A stretch of DNA of 64,000 nucleotides from Candidatus Nomurabacteria bacterium (GTDB taxonomy: Bacteria; Patescibacteriota; Saccharimonadia; Saccharimonadales; Saccharimonadaceae): assembly GCA_020631935.1 (NCBI GenBank), contig JACKGP010000002.1, positions 1 through 64,000 on the forward strand, given 5' to 3'. Positions 1 through 5,998 of this stretch are shown here, piece by piece. A program made the translations under genes and the position numbers. The stretch's first letter is position 1. Each line of letters starts with the position of its first letter. The notes beneath the pieces are model-generated. The model saw only the letters and a program-made list of their open reading frames with translations, was not told the origin of the DNA and did no database searches.

Positions 1-317
1 CATCGGATGCCATCTTTCTCTGCGATGATATCAACCCCATAGTCATACCGTTCGGTAAGTGACACATTGCTATATCCTCGGTTCTTGAGTACCTCGGCTA
101 TATAGTATTCAAAAGCAATTCCATCCATTGAGTCTACATCCTTCAATCCAAAATATTGAATTATCGAGCGAGAGAACAGATACGCTCTATACACCATCTT
201 AATTCCTATGAATATAACCATGGCCAGTAGTAGGTACTGGACATATTCCCAGTAGACGATAGCTGCTCCCGTCAGCAAGACAAATGGTACGAATGATCCG
301 TTGCGAGAGTAACTCAT
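1..317 (-). CDS. Mrr-type restriction endonuclease-like membrane protein, partial (3' end outside window)
   Basis: The reverse strand encodes a protein starting at an ATG at 317, preceded by a GGGAG Shine-Dalgarno, and running off the left edge after about 105 residues. The N-terminus has a hydrophobic stretch (about residues 8-35). Around residues 60-100 comes the start of an Mrr_cat / restriction-endonuclease-like fold: a DGIAFEYYIAEVL segment followed by a GYSNV strand and GVDIIAE, the usual G-x-D catalytic Asp region of the PD-(D/E)xK nucleases. Proteins of this type cut modified DNA or act in defence at the membrane. The catalytic ExK lies outside the window, so activity cannot be judged. 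Its ATG overlaps the stop of a truncated upstream ORF (ATGA), so the two were probably co-translated. Confidence 0.7.
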   Translation of the reverse strand, partial: MSYSRNGSFVPFVLLTGAAIVYWEYVQYLLLAMVIFIGIKMVYRAYLFSRSIIQYFGLKDVDSMDGIAFEYYIAEVLKNRGYSNVSLTERYDYGVDIIAEKDGIR

Positions 318-422
318 CTTGAAAGCTCCCCTGGATCTTCATACACTACATCTAATTCAGCCGGATCAAAGTCTAAGTCATCTGTAAAAGTTATATTCCC
401 ATCCCTGAGCCCCAGCCAAATT
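314..422 (-). pseudogene. 3' remnant of an ORF cut by the recombinase element
   Basis: On the reverse strand an open frame reads ISIWLGLRDGNITF, then an acidic tail rich in Asp and Glu, and ends at a TGA that overlaps the Mrr-like ATG by 4 bases. Going upstream the frame hits a stop at the edge of the 126-bp repeat. This looks like the tail of a gene, once operonic with the Mrr-like gene, whose front was replaced by the recombinase element. No homologous front part is found elsewhere in the window. I do not recognise the family. It could also be chance coding in a leader. Confidence 0.4.
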
Positions 423-1943
423 GAGATTTACGCGCCGCGCGAGCGGCGACTGACGGGCGGCACGCAGTGCCGTCCATTGGTTTTTCAGGGGGGAAGAAAG
501 CGATTTGGGGCGTGCGGAGCACGCTTTTTTGTTTTGCAGAAAAAGGTTCGACCCAAAGATTTCTTTGGCAAGAACCTTTTTCTCGTTTTTATCGCTCTCA
601 AGCGATAATTTACAGATAGAATTAGCTTCATCAAGCCATCGGCGCATAGGTTCGACCCACGCAGTCGCGTCAAGCGTTAGCTTGCTGGATTGCTCCTCCA
701 ATGACTTCTTTTCTCTCATGAGTTCGGCTTTCTTGTCTAGGTAGGTGTCGCGGTCAATGTCTTGGTCGAGGTAGCTATCAAGAAGTCTTTGGAGTTTGCT
801 TTGCAAACTAGCAATCCTCGTTTGTGCGGTTGCCATAAACGTATGCGTCGAGCTTTGCTCGTTCCGTTCATCTTCCTCCAACCGTGCGAGTAAATCCGCC
901 TTCCACGCGTCAGGTAAAGCATATTCTTGTAATAATTCCGTCAAACTCTCGTCTAATGCTTCTTCTCGCACGGCAGGTTCAAGACATTTCATGTCTTTGC
1001 GCTTTTTCGTGCAGTGATAATAAATATACTCGTGTCGATTGCCGTTCTTTTGGTTCTTTACACGTTTCTCGGCAGTAATCATCAGACCGCACGAATAACA
1101 GCGCAGCAACCCGCAATATACTTTTGGTTCGCTATGGTTTGCCTTGCGAGGTCGTCCGCGTTCGGCGAGCACCGCCTGGACTTTATCAAAAAGTTTCTTG
1201 GAAATAATCGGCTTGTGCGTACCCTCATAGATTTCGCCCTTATATACGAAGTGCCCGTAGTAAAACGGATTGGATAGAATACGGCGTATTCTATCTTTTT
1301 TGTATTTTGTGCCTTTACCGCGTGTAACAAGCCTCTGACTTGCTAGAAAATCAGCGATGTCTTCATAGCGGCTTTGGTTTTTGGCATACAGCTCAAAGGC
1401 TTGCACGATAATCGGCGCAACTCGTTTGTCTATGACAATACTTTTACTACGCAGATCATTTATATAACCGAGTGGCGCATGACTTGGGTATTCGCCGCGC
1501 CGCAACTTCTGACGCAAGCCTCGCTTGGTATTTTCAGATAAGTTGTCTACATAATATTTGGACTGACCAAAAGCGATAGAGAGCATGAACTTGCCCTGAG
1601 AGGTGTTTTCAAACCAAAACGTTGGAAACTTGAGCGATGTCAGCCGAGTTTGGTCGAGTAAATAGACGATTTGTCCGCCGTCAATAGAGTTACGGGCGAG
1701 GCGGTCGGGATGCCACGCAAGTATGCCGCTGGCTTCGCCAGCCTCAATGCGACCAAGCATTGTGCCAAACTTCGGGCGTCCTGGTGTCTTTGCGGTACGC
1801 TTCTCGATAATTGTATCGACAATCTGCAAGTCATTGTCTGCCGCAAACTTTCGCAGCTCCGTTATTTGTGCCTCAATGGATAAAACTTGTTTGTCCTCTA
1901 CGTCAGTAGATTTTCTGGCGTATAGAAAATATTTCTCGCTCAT
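378..1943 (-). CDS. Large serine recombinase (resolvase/invertase superfamily)
   Basis: A 521-residue site-specific recombinase. The N-terminal resolvase domain begins LYARKSTDVEDKQ, with the catalytic Ser at position 12. It is followed by the Recombinase domain (LGYINDLRSKSIVIDK, YYGHFVYKGEIYEG), a zinc ribbon (CGLLRCYSCG plus a later C-x7-C) and a coiled coil (about residues 365-430), the standard order of large serine recombinases. The start at 1943 is chosen over 1979 because GGGAGGGAG lies just upstream. The last 45 or so residues are encoded by the left 126-bp inverted repeat and the stop lies in flanking DNA. The C-terminus is therefore not native or evolves with the element end. It probably moves or inverts the flanking element. 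No transposase or excisionase is nearby. Confidence 0.85.
   Translation of the reverse strand: MSEKYFLYARKSTDVEDKQVLSIEAQITELRKFAADNDLQIVDTIIEKRTAKTPGRPKFGTMLGRIEAGEASGILAWHPDRLARNSIDGGQIVYLLDQTRLTSLKFPTFWFENTSQGKFMLSIAFGQSKYYVDNLSENTKRGLRQKLRRGEYPSHAPLGYINDLRSKSIVIDKRVAPIIVQAFELYAKNQSRYEDIADFLASQRLVTRGKGTKYKKDRIRRILSNPFYYGHFVYKGEIYEGTHKPIISKKLFDKVQAVLAERGRPRKANHSEPKVYCGLLRCYSCGLMITAEKRVKNQKNGNRHEYIYYHCTKKRKDMKCLEPAVREEALDESLTELLQEYALPDAWKADLLARLEEDERNEQSSTHTFMATAQTRIASLQSKLQRLLDSYLDQDIDRDTYLDKKAELMREKKSLEEQSSKLTLDATAWVEPMRRWLDEANSICKLSLESDKNEKKVLAKEIFGSNLFLQNKKACSARPKSLSSPLKNQWTALRAARQSPLARRVNLNLAGAQGWEYNFYR
414..539. repeat. Left 126-bp inverted repeat of the recombinase element
   Basis: Nearly identical in inverted orientation to 2084-2209, with fewer than ten differences over the conserved part and more divergence at the outer end. 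It begins with AGCCAAATT and includes hairpins CGCCGC-GCGA-GCGGCG and GGCAC-GCA-GTGCC, plus a GCGTGC-GGA-GCACGC stem followed by six T (510-530). That last structure is an intrinsic terminator for plus-strand transcription. The repeat encodes the C-terminal tail of the recombinase. Confidence 0.85.
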
Positions 1944-2083
1944 CACTCCCTCCCAACTTAAATAGCCGCCTCGTTGCACACAATTCAGAAAAATCTAAAT
2001 TGTACGAGACGGCTATTAAAGCCATAAAAATAGATTCTTCTGATTTGATTGTGTGCATTTCTATTATATACCGCCGAAGGCGA

Positions 2084-2209
2084 CTGCAAAACAAAAAAGC
2101 GTGCTCCGCATGCCCTAAATCGCTGTCTTCCCCCCTGAAAAACCAATGGACGGCACTGCGTGCCGCCCGTCAGTCGCCGCTTGCGCGGCGCGTTGTTCCG
2201 AATTTGGCT
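2084..2209. repeat. Right 126-bp inverted repeat of the recombinase element
   Basis: Inverted partner of 414-539, ending in AATTTGGCT. Read on the plus strand it would encode the same Lys/Ala/Arg-rich tail as the recombinase C-terminus, so it may be the eroded 3' end of a second recombinase copy as well as an element end. It is followed without a gap by the repeats that border the ABC-F cassette. Confidence 0.85.
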
Positions 2210-2221
2210 CCTTTGTACGTT

Positions 2222-2271
2222 GAAATTCGAACCTATTTCGAGCAAAATGGCTGAAGCTCAGCCCTGCCGCC
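2222..2271. repeat. 50-bp half-palindrome, copy 1 (GAAATAGGTTCGA family)
   Basis: The reverse complement matches 5644-5693 at almost every position. Its core GGGCTGAGC...GAAATAGGTTCGA is also recognisable in the half-sites at 5763-5855 and 10266-10347. This marks a dispersed repeat family that borders the accessory modules. Confidence 0.8.
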
Positions 2272-2293
2272 TCTACCACTTATGGTAGTCGCC

Positions 2294-2372
2294 CCACCAG
2301 AAAAACCCTTTGCCTTATTTTTTGATTTCCCCCGCCGAGATTTTTAGATATTGAAAAGGGTTTTTCTGGTGG
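2294..2372. repeat. Miniature inverted-repeat element, copy 1
   Basis: A 79-bp unit with inverted ends CCACCAGAAAAACCCTTT / AAAGGGTTTTTCTGGTGG around an AT-rich core containing CCTTATTTTTTGATTTCCCCC. Copies with the same ends and core occur at 5875-5966 and 10156-10237 (the latter in opposite orientation). It has no coding capacity and resembles a MITE or a long terminator-type hairpin. Relative to the matching border at 5587-5693, it is an insertion within the repeat. Confidence 0.8.
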
Positions 2373-2379
2373 TTCGACT

Positions 2380-2427
2380 GCCATTTCATGGCGGGGTGCT
2401 GATATTTTGGGAGTTCAGAAAAGTTGC
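2380..2427. repeat. 48-bp inverted repeat, left border of the ABC-F/YcaO cassette
   Basis: The reverse complement equals 5587-5634 with a single mismatch. The inner end (TTGC...) supplies the probable -35 of the ABC-F promoter. The pair encloses exactly three genes (2460-5565). Confidence 0.9.
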
Positions 2428-2454
2428 TTAACAGTAAAAATAATCTATAATATG
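2424..2454 (+). promoter_or_regulatory. Promoter of the ABC-F gene, leaderless type
   Basis: TTGCTT (2424-2429), a spacer near 17 bases and TATAAT (2449-2454 or within a base). The ATG is only about six to eight bases downstream, with no room for a Shine-Dalgarno. The -35 overlaps the border repeat. Confidence 0.6.
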
Positions 2455-2459
2455 CCAGC

Positions 2460-4076
2460 ATGATTAACCTCAATCGCGTCAACTACACTACTGGTAGCAA
2501 GGAAATCCTTCATGATGTGTCGTTCTCTATTAATACTGGCGATAAGATCGGTCTCGTTGGTCCGAATGGCGCAGGTAAGACAACCCTCTTGAAGCTTATT
2601 AATGGCGACCTGACTCCGACCTCTGGAGAAATTATTAAAACCAACGAAGAAATCGGGATACTACCACAGGACATGCGTGACTGGCTAGATCATAGTGTGT
2701 ACGAATTCATCGAGGAAGTGACGGGTGTCAAGGAAGCACGTGAGCAATTTGACGGGCAATGTGCGAATCTTGAGCATGACTCAAGTGAACGAACTCTCCT
2801 GCTGTATGCTGATGCACTTGAGAAATATGACAAGTTTGAAGTGGCATCCTTTGATGCGAATCTAGAAAAGGCACTCAAACGCGCCGATATATCCTCCATT
2901 GATACGGATAAAGAAATTGGCAATTTTTCAGGTGGTCAGCGAACACGCATTGCACTTGCAGCGGTATTTGCCTCACGCTACGATGTCGTCCTATTAGACG
3001 AGCCGACAAACAATTTGGACGATAAAGGTGTCGTTGTGTTGGAAAAATTTATTGAGGGTTCAAATGCGGCTTTCTTGATGGTCTCGCATGACCGTCGTTT
3101 CCTAAGAAATGCAACAAGTCGTATTATTGAGCTTATGGGCGGTGACCAAGGTATGCAGCAATATGGACTCGGTTATGATGAATACGTTGAAGCCCGTGAA
3201 AAGGCAAAGCAAGCAACGTTTAATCGCTACGAACAGTATGAAAAAGAAAAGAAGCGACTTAATCGTGCTGCGAAAGCAGCACGGATTAAGGCAAACTCCG
3301 CTGGGTCAAACCGCTCAAGTTCCGATAACGATAAGCTGACTGCTCATTTTCGCAAAGAAAAGGCGGCGAGCGGACTGGCAAGCGCAGCCAGTGGCATGAA
3401 TAGTCGGCTCGGACAACTCGAGGAACCGGAGCGACCGGAAGAGGATGTGTCGCTAAAGTTCCTCTTTAAGGAAGAGGCGGACAAAAAACTAAATCTGCTT
3501 TCCGTATCTAATCTGGAAATTGATTATGGTAATGGGCACATAATCGGTCCCATGTCGTTCTCGATTCGCACTGGCGATAAAGTTTTATTGAAGGGTAGAA
3601 ATGGCTCCGGAAAGACCTCTGTGATACGCGGGATCATGGGTGACACTCCTGTTTCATCTGGCGATGTTCGCACCAGCAAACAAGCAAATGTTATCTACGT
3701 TGATCAAAATCAAACATTACCGCTACCTGACGACTCAGCGCTCAATAACCTTCGTCGCCTTGCGCCATCACTTGAATTGCATGACGCAATTAATTTACTC
3801 ATTCGGTTCAATCTAAAAAAAGATATTATTCAAGTAACACCAGGTAGCGAGTTGAGTGGAGGTGAACGCGCCAAGGTGCTCTTGGCAGGGATAGCCGCCA
3901 ATAATGCGGGCTTGCTGATTCTTGATGAGCCAACCAATAACCTTGATATACTGACAATCGAAGCGCTAGAACACGCGTTAAAAAACTATAATGGAGGCGT
4001 CTTGATTGTCTCTCACGACCGGGATTTTGTGCAGAATATCGGTATAACAAATAGCATAAGCATACCCCCTAGGTAG
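2460..4076 (+). CDS. ABC-F family ATPase, probable ribosome-protection (antibiotic resistance) protein
   Basis: A 538-residue soluble protein with two ABC domains and no membrane segment. Domain 1 has Walker A GPNGAGKT (34-41), signature FSGGQ (about 156) and DEPTNNLD with VSHDRRF. Domain 2 has Walker A GRNGSGKT (about 379-386), LSGGE (about 465), DEPTNNLD and VSHDRDF. A basic linker between them (about 255-330, LNRAAKAARIKANS) corresponds to the P-site tRNA interaction motif that reaches into the ribosome. ABC-F proteins eject antibiotics from the ribosome or act as translation factors. Being first in a repeat-enclosed cassette with a YcaO-like gene suggests self-immunity to a product made by the cassette; that role is inference. 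It could instead be a general resistance determinant or an EttA-like factor. Confidence 0.88.
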   Translation: MINLNRVNYTTGSKEILHDVSFSINTGDKIGLVGPNGAGKTTLLKLINGDLTPTSGEIIKTNEEIGILPQDMRDWLDHSVYEFIEEVTGVKEAREQFDGQCANLEHDSSERTLLLYADALEKYDKFEVASFDANLEKALKRADISSIDTDKEIGNFSGGQRTRIALAAVFASRYDVVLLDEPTNNLDDKGVVVLEKFIEGSNAAFLMVSHDRRFLRNATSRIIELMGGDQGMQQYGLGYDEYVEAREKAKQATFNRYEQYEKEKKRLNRAAKAARIKANSAGSNRSSSDNDKLTAHFRKEKAASGLASAASGMNSRLGQLEEPERPEEDVSLKFLFKEEADKKLNLLSVSNLEIDYGNGHIIGPMSFSIRTGDKVLLKGRNGSGKTSVIRGIMGDTPVSSGDVRTSKQANVIYVDQNQTLPLPDDSALNNLRRLAPSLELHDAINLLIRFNLKKDIIQVTPGSELSGGERAKVLLAGIAANNAGLLILDEPTNNLDILTIEALEHALKNYNGGVLIVSHDRDFVQNIGITNSISIPPR

Positions 4077-4083
4077 AATATAT

Positions 4084-4112
4084 TTGACAAGTGTGTTTTC
4101 TTGTGCTGCGAT
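4084..4112 (+). promoter_or_regulatory. Possible promoter for the Cys-Gly9 gene
   Basis: TTGACA (4084-4089), a 17-base spacer and a weak TGCGAT hexamer preceded by TG (extended -10). This would give the GC-rich gene its own transcript with a leader of about 55 bases. Confidence 0.4.
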
Positions 4113-4160
4113 GCGGCTAGATTTGGGAGACTTTCCCTTATCGTACCTGCTATCCCGCCC

Positions 4161-4171
4161 AAGGAGGTGAT
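4161..4171 (+). promoter_or_regulatory. Near-perfect Shine-Dalgarno of the Cys-Gly9 gene
   Basis: AAGGAGGTGAT ends four bases before ATG at 4176 and is complementary to the anti-SD end of 16S rRNA over its whole length. It decides the start and predicts high translation. It contrasts with the leaderless neighbours. Confidence 0.85.
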
Positions 4172-4175
4172 TACC

Positions 4176-4691
4176 ATGGGAGGAATCAACTGCGGAGGCG
4201 GTGGAGGAGGTGGCGGCGGCAACGTCAGCCCCGAATTCTCCGCTGAGTACATTGAGCAGCTGGCAAGCTACTGCAAGTCGCTGTTCGATGGGTCTGCCAA
4301 GTTCTTCGAGGCGAACGTTGCTATCGAAGATGCGGTCATGACGAGCGGTGACCTTGTTGCTGCCATGCAGCTGCTGAGCAGCAGCGAGGACGCTCTGACG
4401 AGCGCCCGAGCAACGCTCGGCACAGTCGCGGCGCTCTGGTCGTCCATTCGCACACCTGAGGTCGATTTCGGTGAACAGCAGAAGCTGATCTCCGATGCGG
4501 TCAACAAGGTTGCGGTGGCGCGCCTGGAGCTCCAGACGCTCGCCGTCAGTGGCTCGTTGCAGCAGTCGCTGTGGCAGGATCCGGTTCTGACGAGTAACTT
4601 CGTCGCAGCACTGGAGAGCCTGACCCAGACGACCAGCTGGCAGGGTCAGTTCGCACAGGTGTTCGCACCGGCGAACCTCGTGGTCGCATAG
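4176..4691 (+). CDS. Cys-Gly9 small protein, candidate RiPP precursor or substrate of the YcaO-like protein
   Basis: A 171-residue protein of no family I recognise. It starts MGGINC followed by nine Gly and Asn (residues 6-16), then a long, mostly helical, Ala/Ser/Leu-rich acidic part (about 20-171). There are only two Cys (6 and about 33), no signal peptide and no membrane segment. The start is fixed by the perfect Shine-Dalgarno. The gene is visibly richer in GC and uses other codons than the genes on both sides. A Cys next to a poly-Gly run recalls microcin B17-type YcaO substrates. Here, however, the run is at the N-terminus, which would need a follower-type precursor as in bottromycin. 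The precursor role is inference from the neighbouring YcaO-like gene. It may instead be a structural or secreted protein unrelated to RiPPs. Confidence 0.6.
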   Translation: MGGINCGGGGGGGGGNVSPEFSAEYIEQLASYCKSLFDGSAKFFEANVAIEDAVMTSGDLVAAMQLLSSSEDALTSARATLGTVAALWSSIRTPEVDFGEQQKLISDAVNKVAVARLELQTLAVSGSLQQSLWQDPVLTSNFVAALESLTQTTSWQGQFAQVFAPANLVVA

Positions 4692-4702
4692 CGATCACAA
4701 AA

Positions 4703-4738
4703 CTTGGGCTGGGCGGAGGAAACTTCGCCCAGCCCAAG
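4703..4738 (+). terminator. Strong hairpin between precursor and YcaO-like genes
   Basis: A 13-bp perfect stem, CTTGGGCTGGGCG / CGCCCAGCCCAAG, with a 10-base loop, 11 bases after the stop codon. No U-run follows on the plus strand, so it may be a partial terminator or an RNA-stabilising stem. That would give much more precursor than enzyme mRNA, as in many RiPP operons. Confidence 0.7.
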
Positions 4739-4758
4739 CATAAAACACATGGATATGT

Positions 4759-5565
4759 ATGTTTGAAATTATAGATACACCGTTTTCACCAGTAAAAACG
4801 GTACGGCTTGATAACAGGGGCGATTTTCGCCCCTGTTCAACTGGTTTGGATGTTGATAGTCTAAAGATGCGCACAATAATGGAGAGAATAGAGGCTGAGC
4901 ATACAAAGGATCAAGAAATTGTAGCCTCAGCCGCACATACAGACAAAGAGATTGCTCTTGAAAATGCGTGGCAAGAGGCGATTGAAAGAATTTCACTTGC
5001 TGCATGGTGGGCACTCGATAGATCCTTTCAGGCAAAGTTTTCAGATGATGCAGTCGAAAAAATTGTGCGCAATAATAAGATTGAAATACCCGAGAGCTTC
5101 TCTGTGTGTATTGGGCTGGTTGAGTCAGTTAGCTCAGATTACAAGGTTGCCTGTAGTATTATATCGAATGAAAGAGATTATCCATTTGCTGTTCTTGGAG
5201 GTGGATGCTCGAAAGATTCAATGCAAGCCGCAGAAAAAGCCATTTATGAGTCGATGCAGTCATGGACTGCGACAAACTGGATAGATTCTCGTCAAAATAC
5301 AGAGAGTAAAGTATATTGGGATACGAGAGAGCTCATGAGTCGTGTTGCAGATTTATCCAGCTTAACCGTAGATGAATCGCATGTTCCGACGCCTCATAAA
5401 GCCAACTGCCTTAGTGACCTAGACGCCCGTGTTACTTTTTGTGACGGCGTTTATGTGGCTGAAATCATTGAATCGCATGGAATTTCTCATGTAACGTCTG
5501 AACTGGCAAGAATCGCAATGAGAGACGATGAGCATGTCACCGTATTCACACCGCATAATCTGTAA
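4759..5565 (+). CDS. Short YcaO-like protein
   Basis: YcaO enzymes use ATP to activate backbone amides, making azolines, thioamides or amidines. Residues 55-90 fit the second ATP/Mg motif (AASAAH-like turn, A-x6-AWQEAIER, then AAWW, as in the family's ELIERDA-x-x-WW). Residues 146-170 fit the third motif (GGGCSKDSMQAAEKAIYESMQSW, read as two pieces GGGCSKDSMQ and AIYESMQ). The acidic residues E73, E76, E164 and Q167 are plausible ligands. At 268 residues it is much shorter than the usual 400 or more, and the first motif is weak or missing (perhaps MERIEAE, 41-47). Two hairpins lie in the first 80 bases of the frame, so translation may really begin at the ATG at 4867. No ThiF/Ocin, dehydrogenase or TfuA partner is nearby. 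Confidence 0.6.
   Translation: MFEIIDTPFSPVKTVRLDNRGDFRPCSTGLDVDSLKMRTIMERIEAEHTKDQEIVASAAHTDKEIALENAWQEAIERISLAAWWALDRSFQAKFSDDAVEKIVRNNKIEIPESFSVCIGLVESVSSDYKVACSIISNERDYPFAVLGGGCSKDSMQAAEKAIYESMQSWTATNWIDSRQNTESKVYWDTRELMSRVADLSSLTVDESHVPTPHKANCLSDLDARVTFCDGVYVAEIIESHGISHVTSELARIAMRDDEHVTVFTPHNL
4780..4837 (+). promoter_or_regulatory. Two consecutive hairpins at the YcaO-like gene start
   Basis: ACCGTTTT-CACCAGTA-AAAACGGT (4780-4803) and AACAGGGGCGA-TTT-TCGCCCCTGTT (4813-4837), both perfect. Together with 4703-4738 they make three stems in 135 bases. Either they regulate translation of the YcaO-like frame from inside it, or they lie in a leader and the real start is 4867. Confidence 0.65.
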
Positions 5566-5586
5566 GATAATACCTTCAATTTACTT

Positions 5587-5634
5587 GCAACTTTTCTGAA
5601 CTCCCAAAATATCAGCACCCCGCCATGAAGTGGC
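5587..5634. repeat. 48-bp inverted repeat, right border of the ABC-F/YcaO cassette
   Basis: Inverted partner of 2380-2427 with one mismatch. It begins 21 bases after the YcaO-like stop codon. Confidence 0.9.
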
Positions 5635-5643
5635 GCTCGCGCA

Positions 5644-5873
5644 GGCGGCAGGGCTGAGCTTTAGCCATTTTGCTCGAAATAGGTTCGAATTTCGGCGCAC
5701 AAGGGAGCCAGATTAGAGTAAAAATCCAAACGGTCGCCCTCACGGGCGACCTCTCGGAGTTTTACTCTAATTTGGCTACAGTCTACGAAAAATCTCGAAC
5801 CTATTTCCAGCGCAATGCTGGCTGAGCCGTACATGCTCAGCCCCAAAGCCTGCGGGCGCACGCGCCCGCTAGC
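5644..5873. repeat. About 230-bp imperfect palindrome between the two modules
   Basis: The left arm (5644-5724) and right arm (5760-5855, inverted) share GGGCTGAGC, GAAATAGGTTCGA and AGCCAGATTAGAGTAAAA-type blocks. They converge on a perfect GGTCGCCC-TCAC-GGGCGACC hairpin (5732-5751). The left arm is the inverted copy of 2222-2271, and the right arm is the inverted copy of 10266-10347. The unit can form a cruciform or a bidirectional terminator and separates the ABC-F/YcaO module from the argS module. Confidence 0.8.
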
Positions 5874-5874
5874 C

Positions 5875-5966
5875 CCACCAGAAAACCCTTTGTCTTATTT
5901 TTTTGAGATTCCCCCCCCGCCGAATTTCTTTTTTAGTTTAATGAATCTGTAAAGGTTTTTTTGGTG
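5875..5966. repeat. Miniature inverted-repeat element, copy 2
   Basis: Ends CCACCAGAAAACCCTTT / AAAGGTTTTTTTGGTG around an AT-rich core with a C8 run. Same orientation as copy 1 (2294-2372). It directly abuts the large palindrome and lies just upstream of the argS promoter. Confidence 0.78.
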
Positions 5967-5984
5967 TATGAGCTATCATTTTGA

Positions 5985-5990
5985 TATACT
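5985..5990 (+). promoter_or_regulatory. Leaderless -10 box of argS
   Basis: TATACT ends eight bases before the ATG at 5999. A TTG six codons upstream in the same frame lies across the box and is not a plausible start. Confidence 0.6.
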
Positions 5991-5998
5991 TGACAGCA

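Noticed and set aside
2000..2254. Plus-strand open frame at the right end of the recombinase element
   Set aside because: It reads through the inverted repeat and half-palindrome, is a mirror of the recombinase tail, and lacks a ribosome-binding site. At most a gene remnant.
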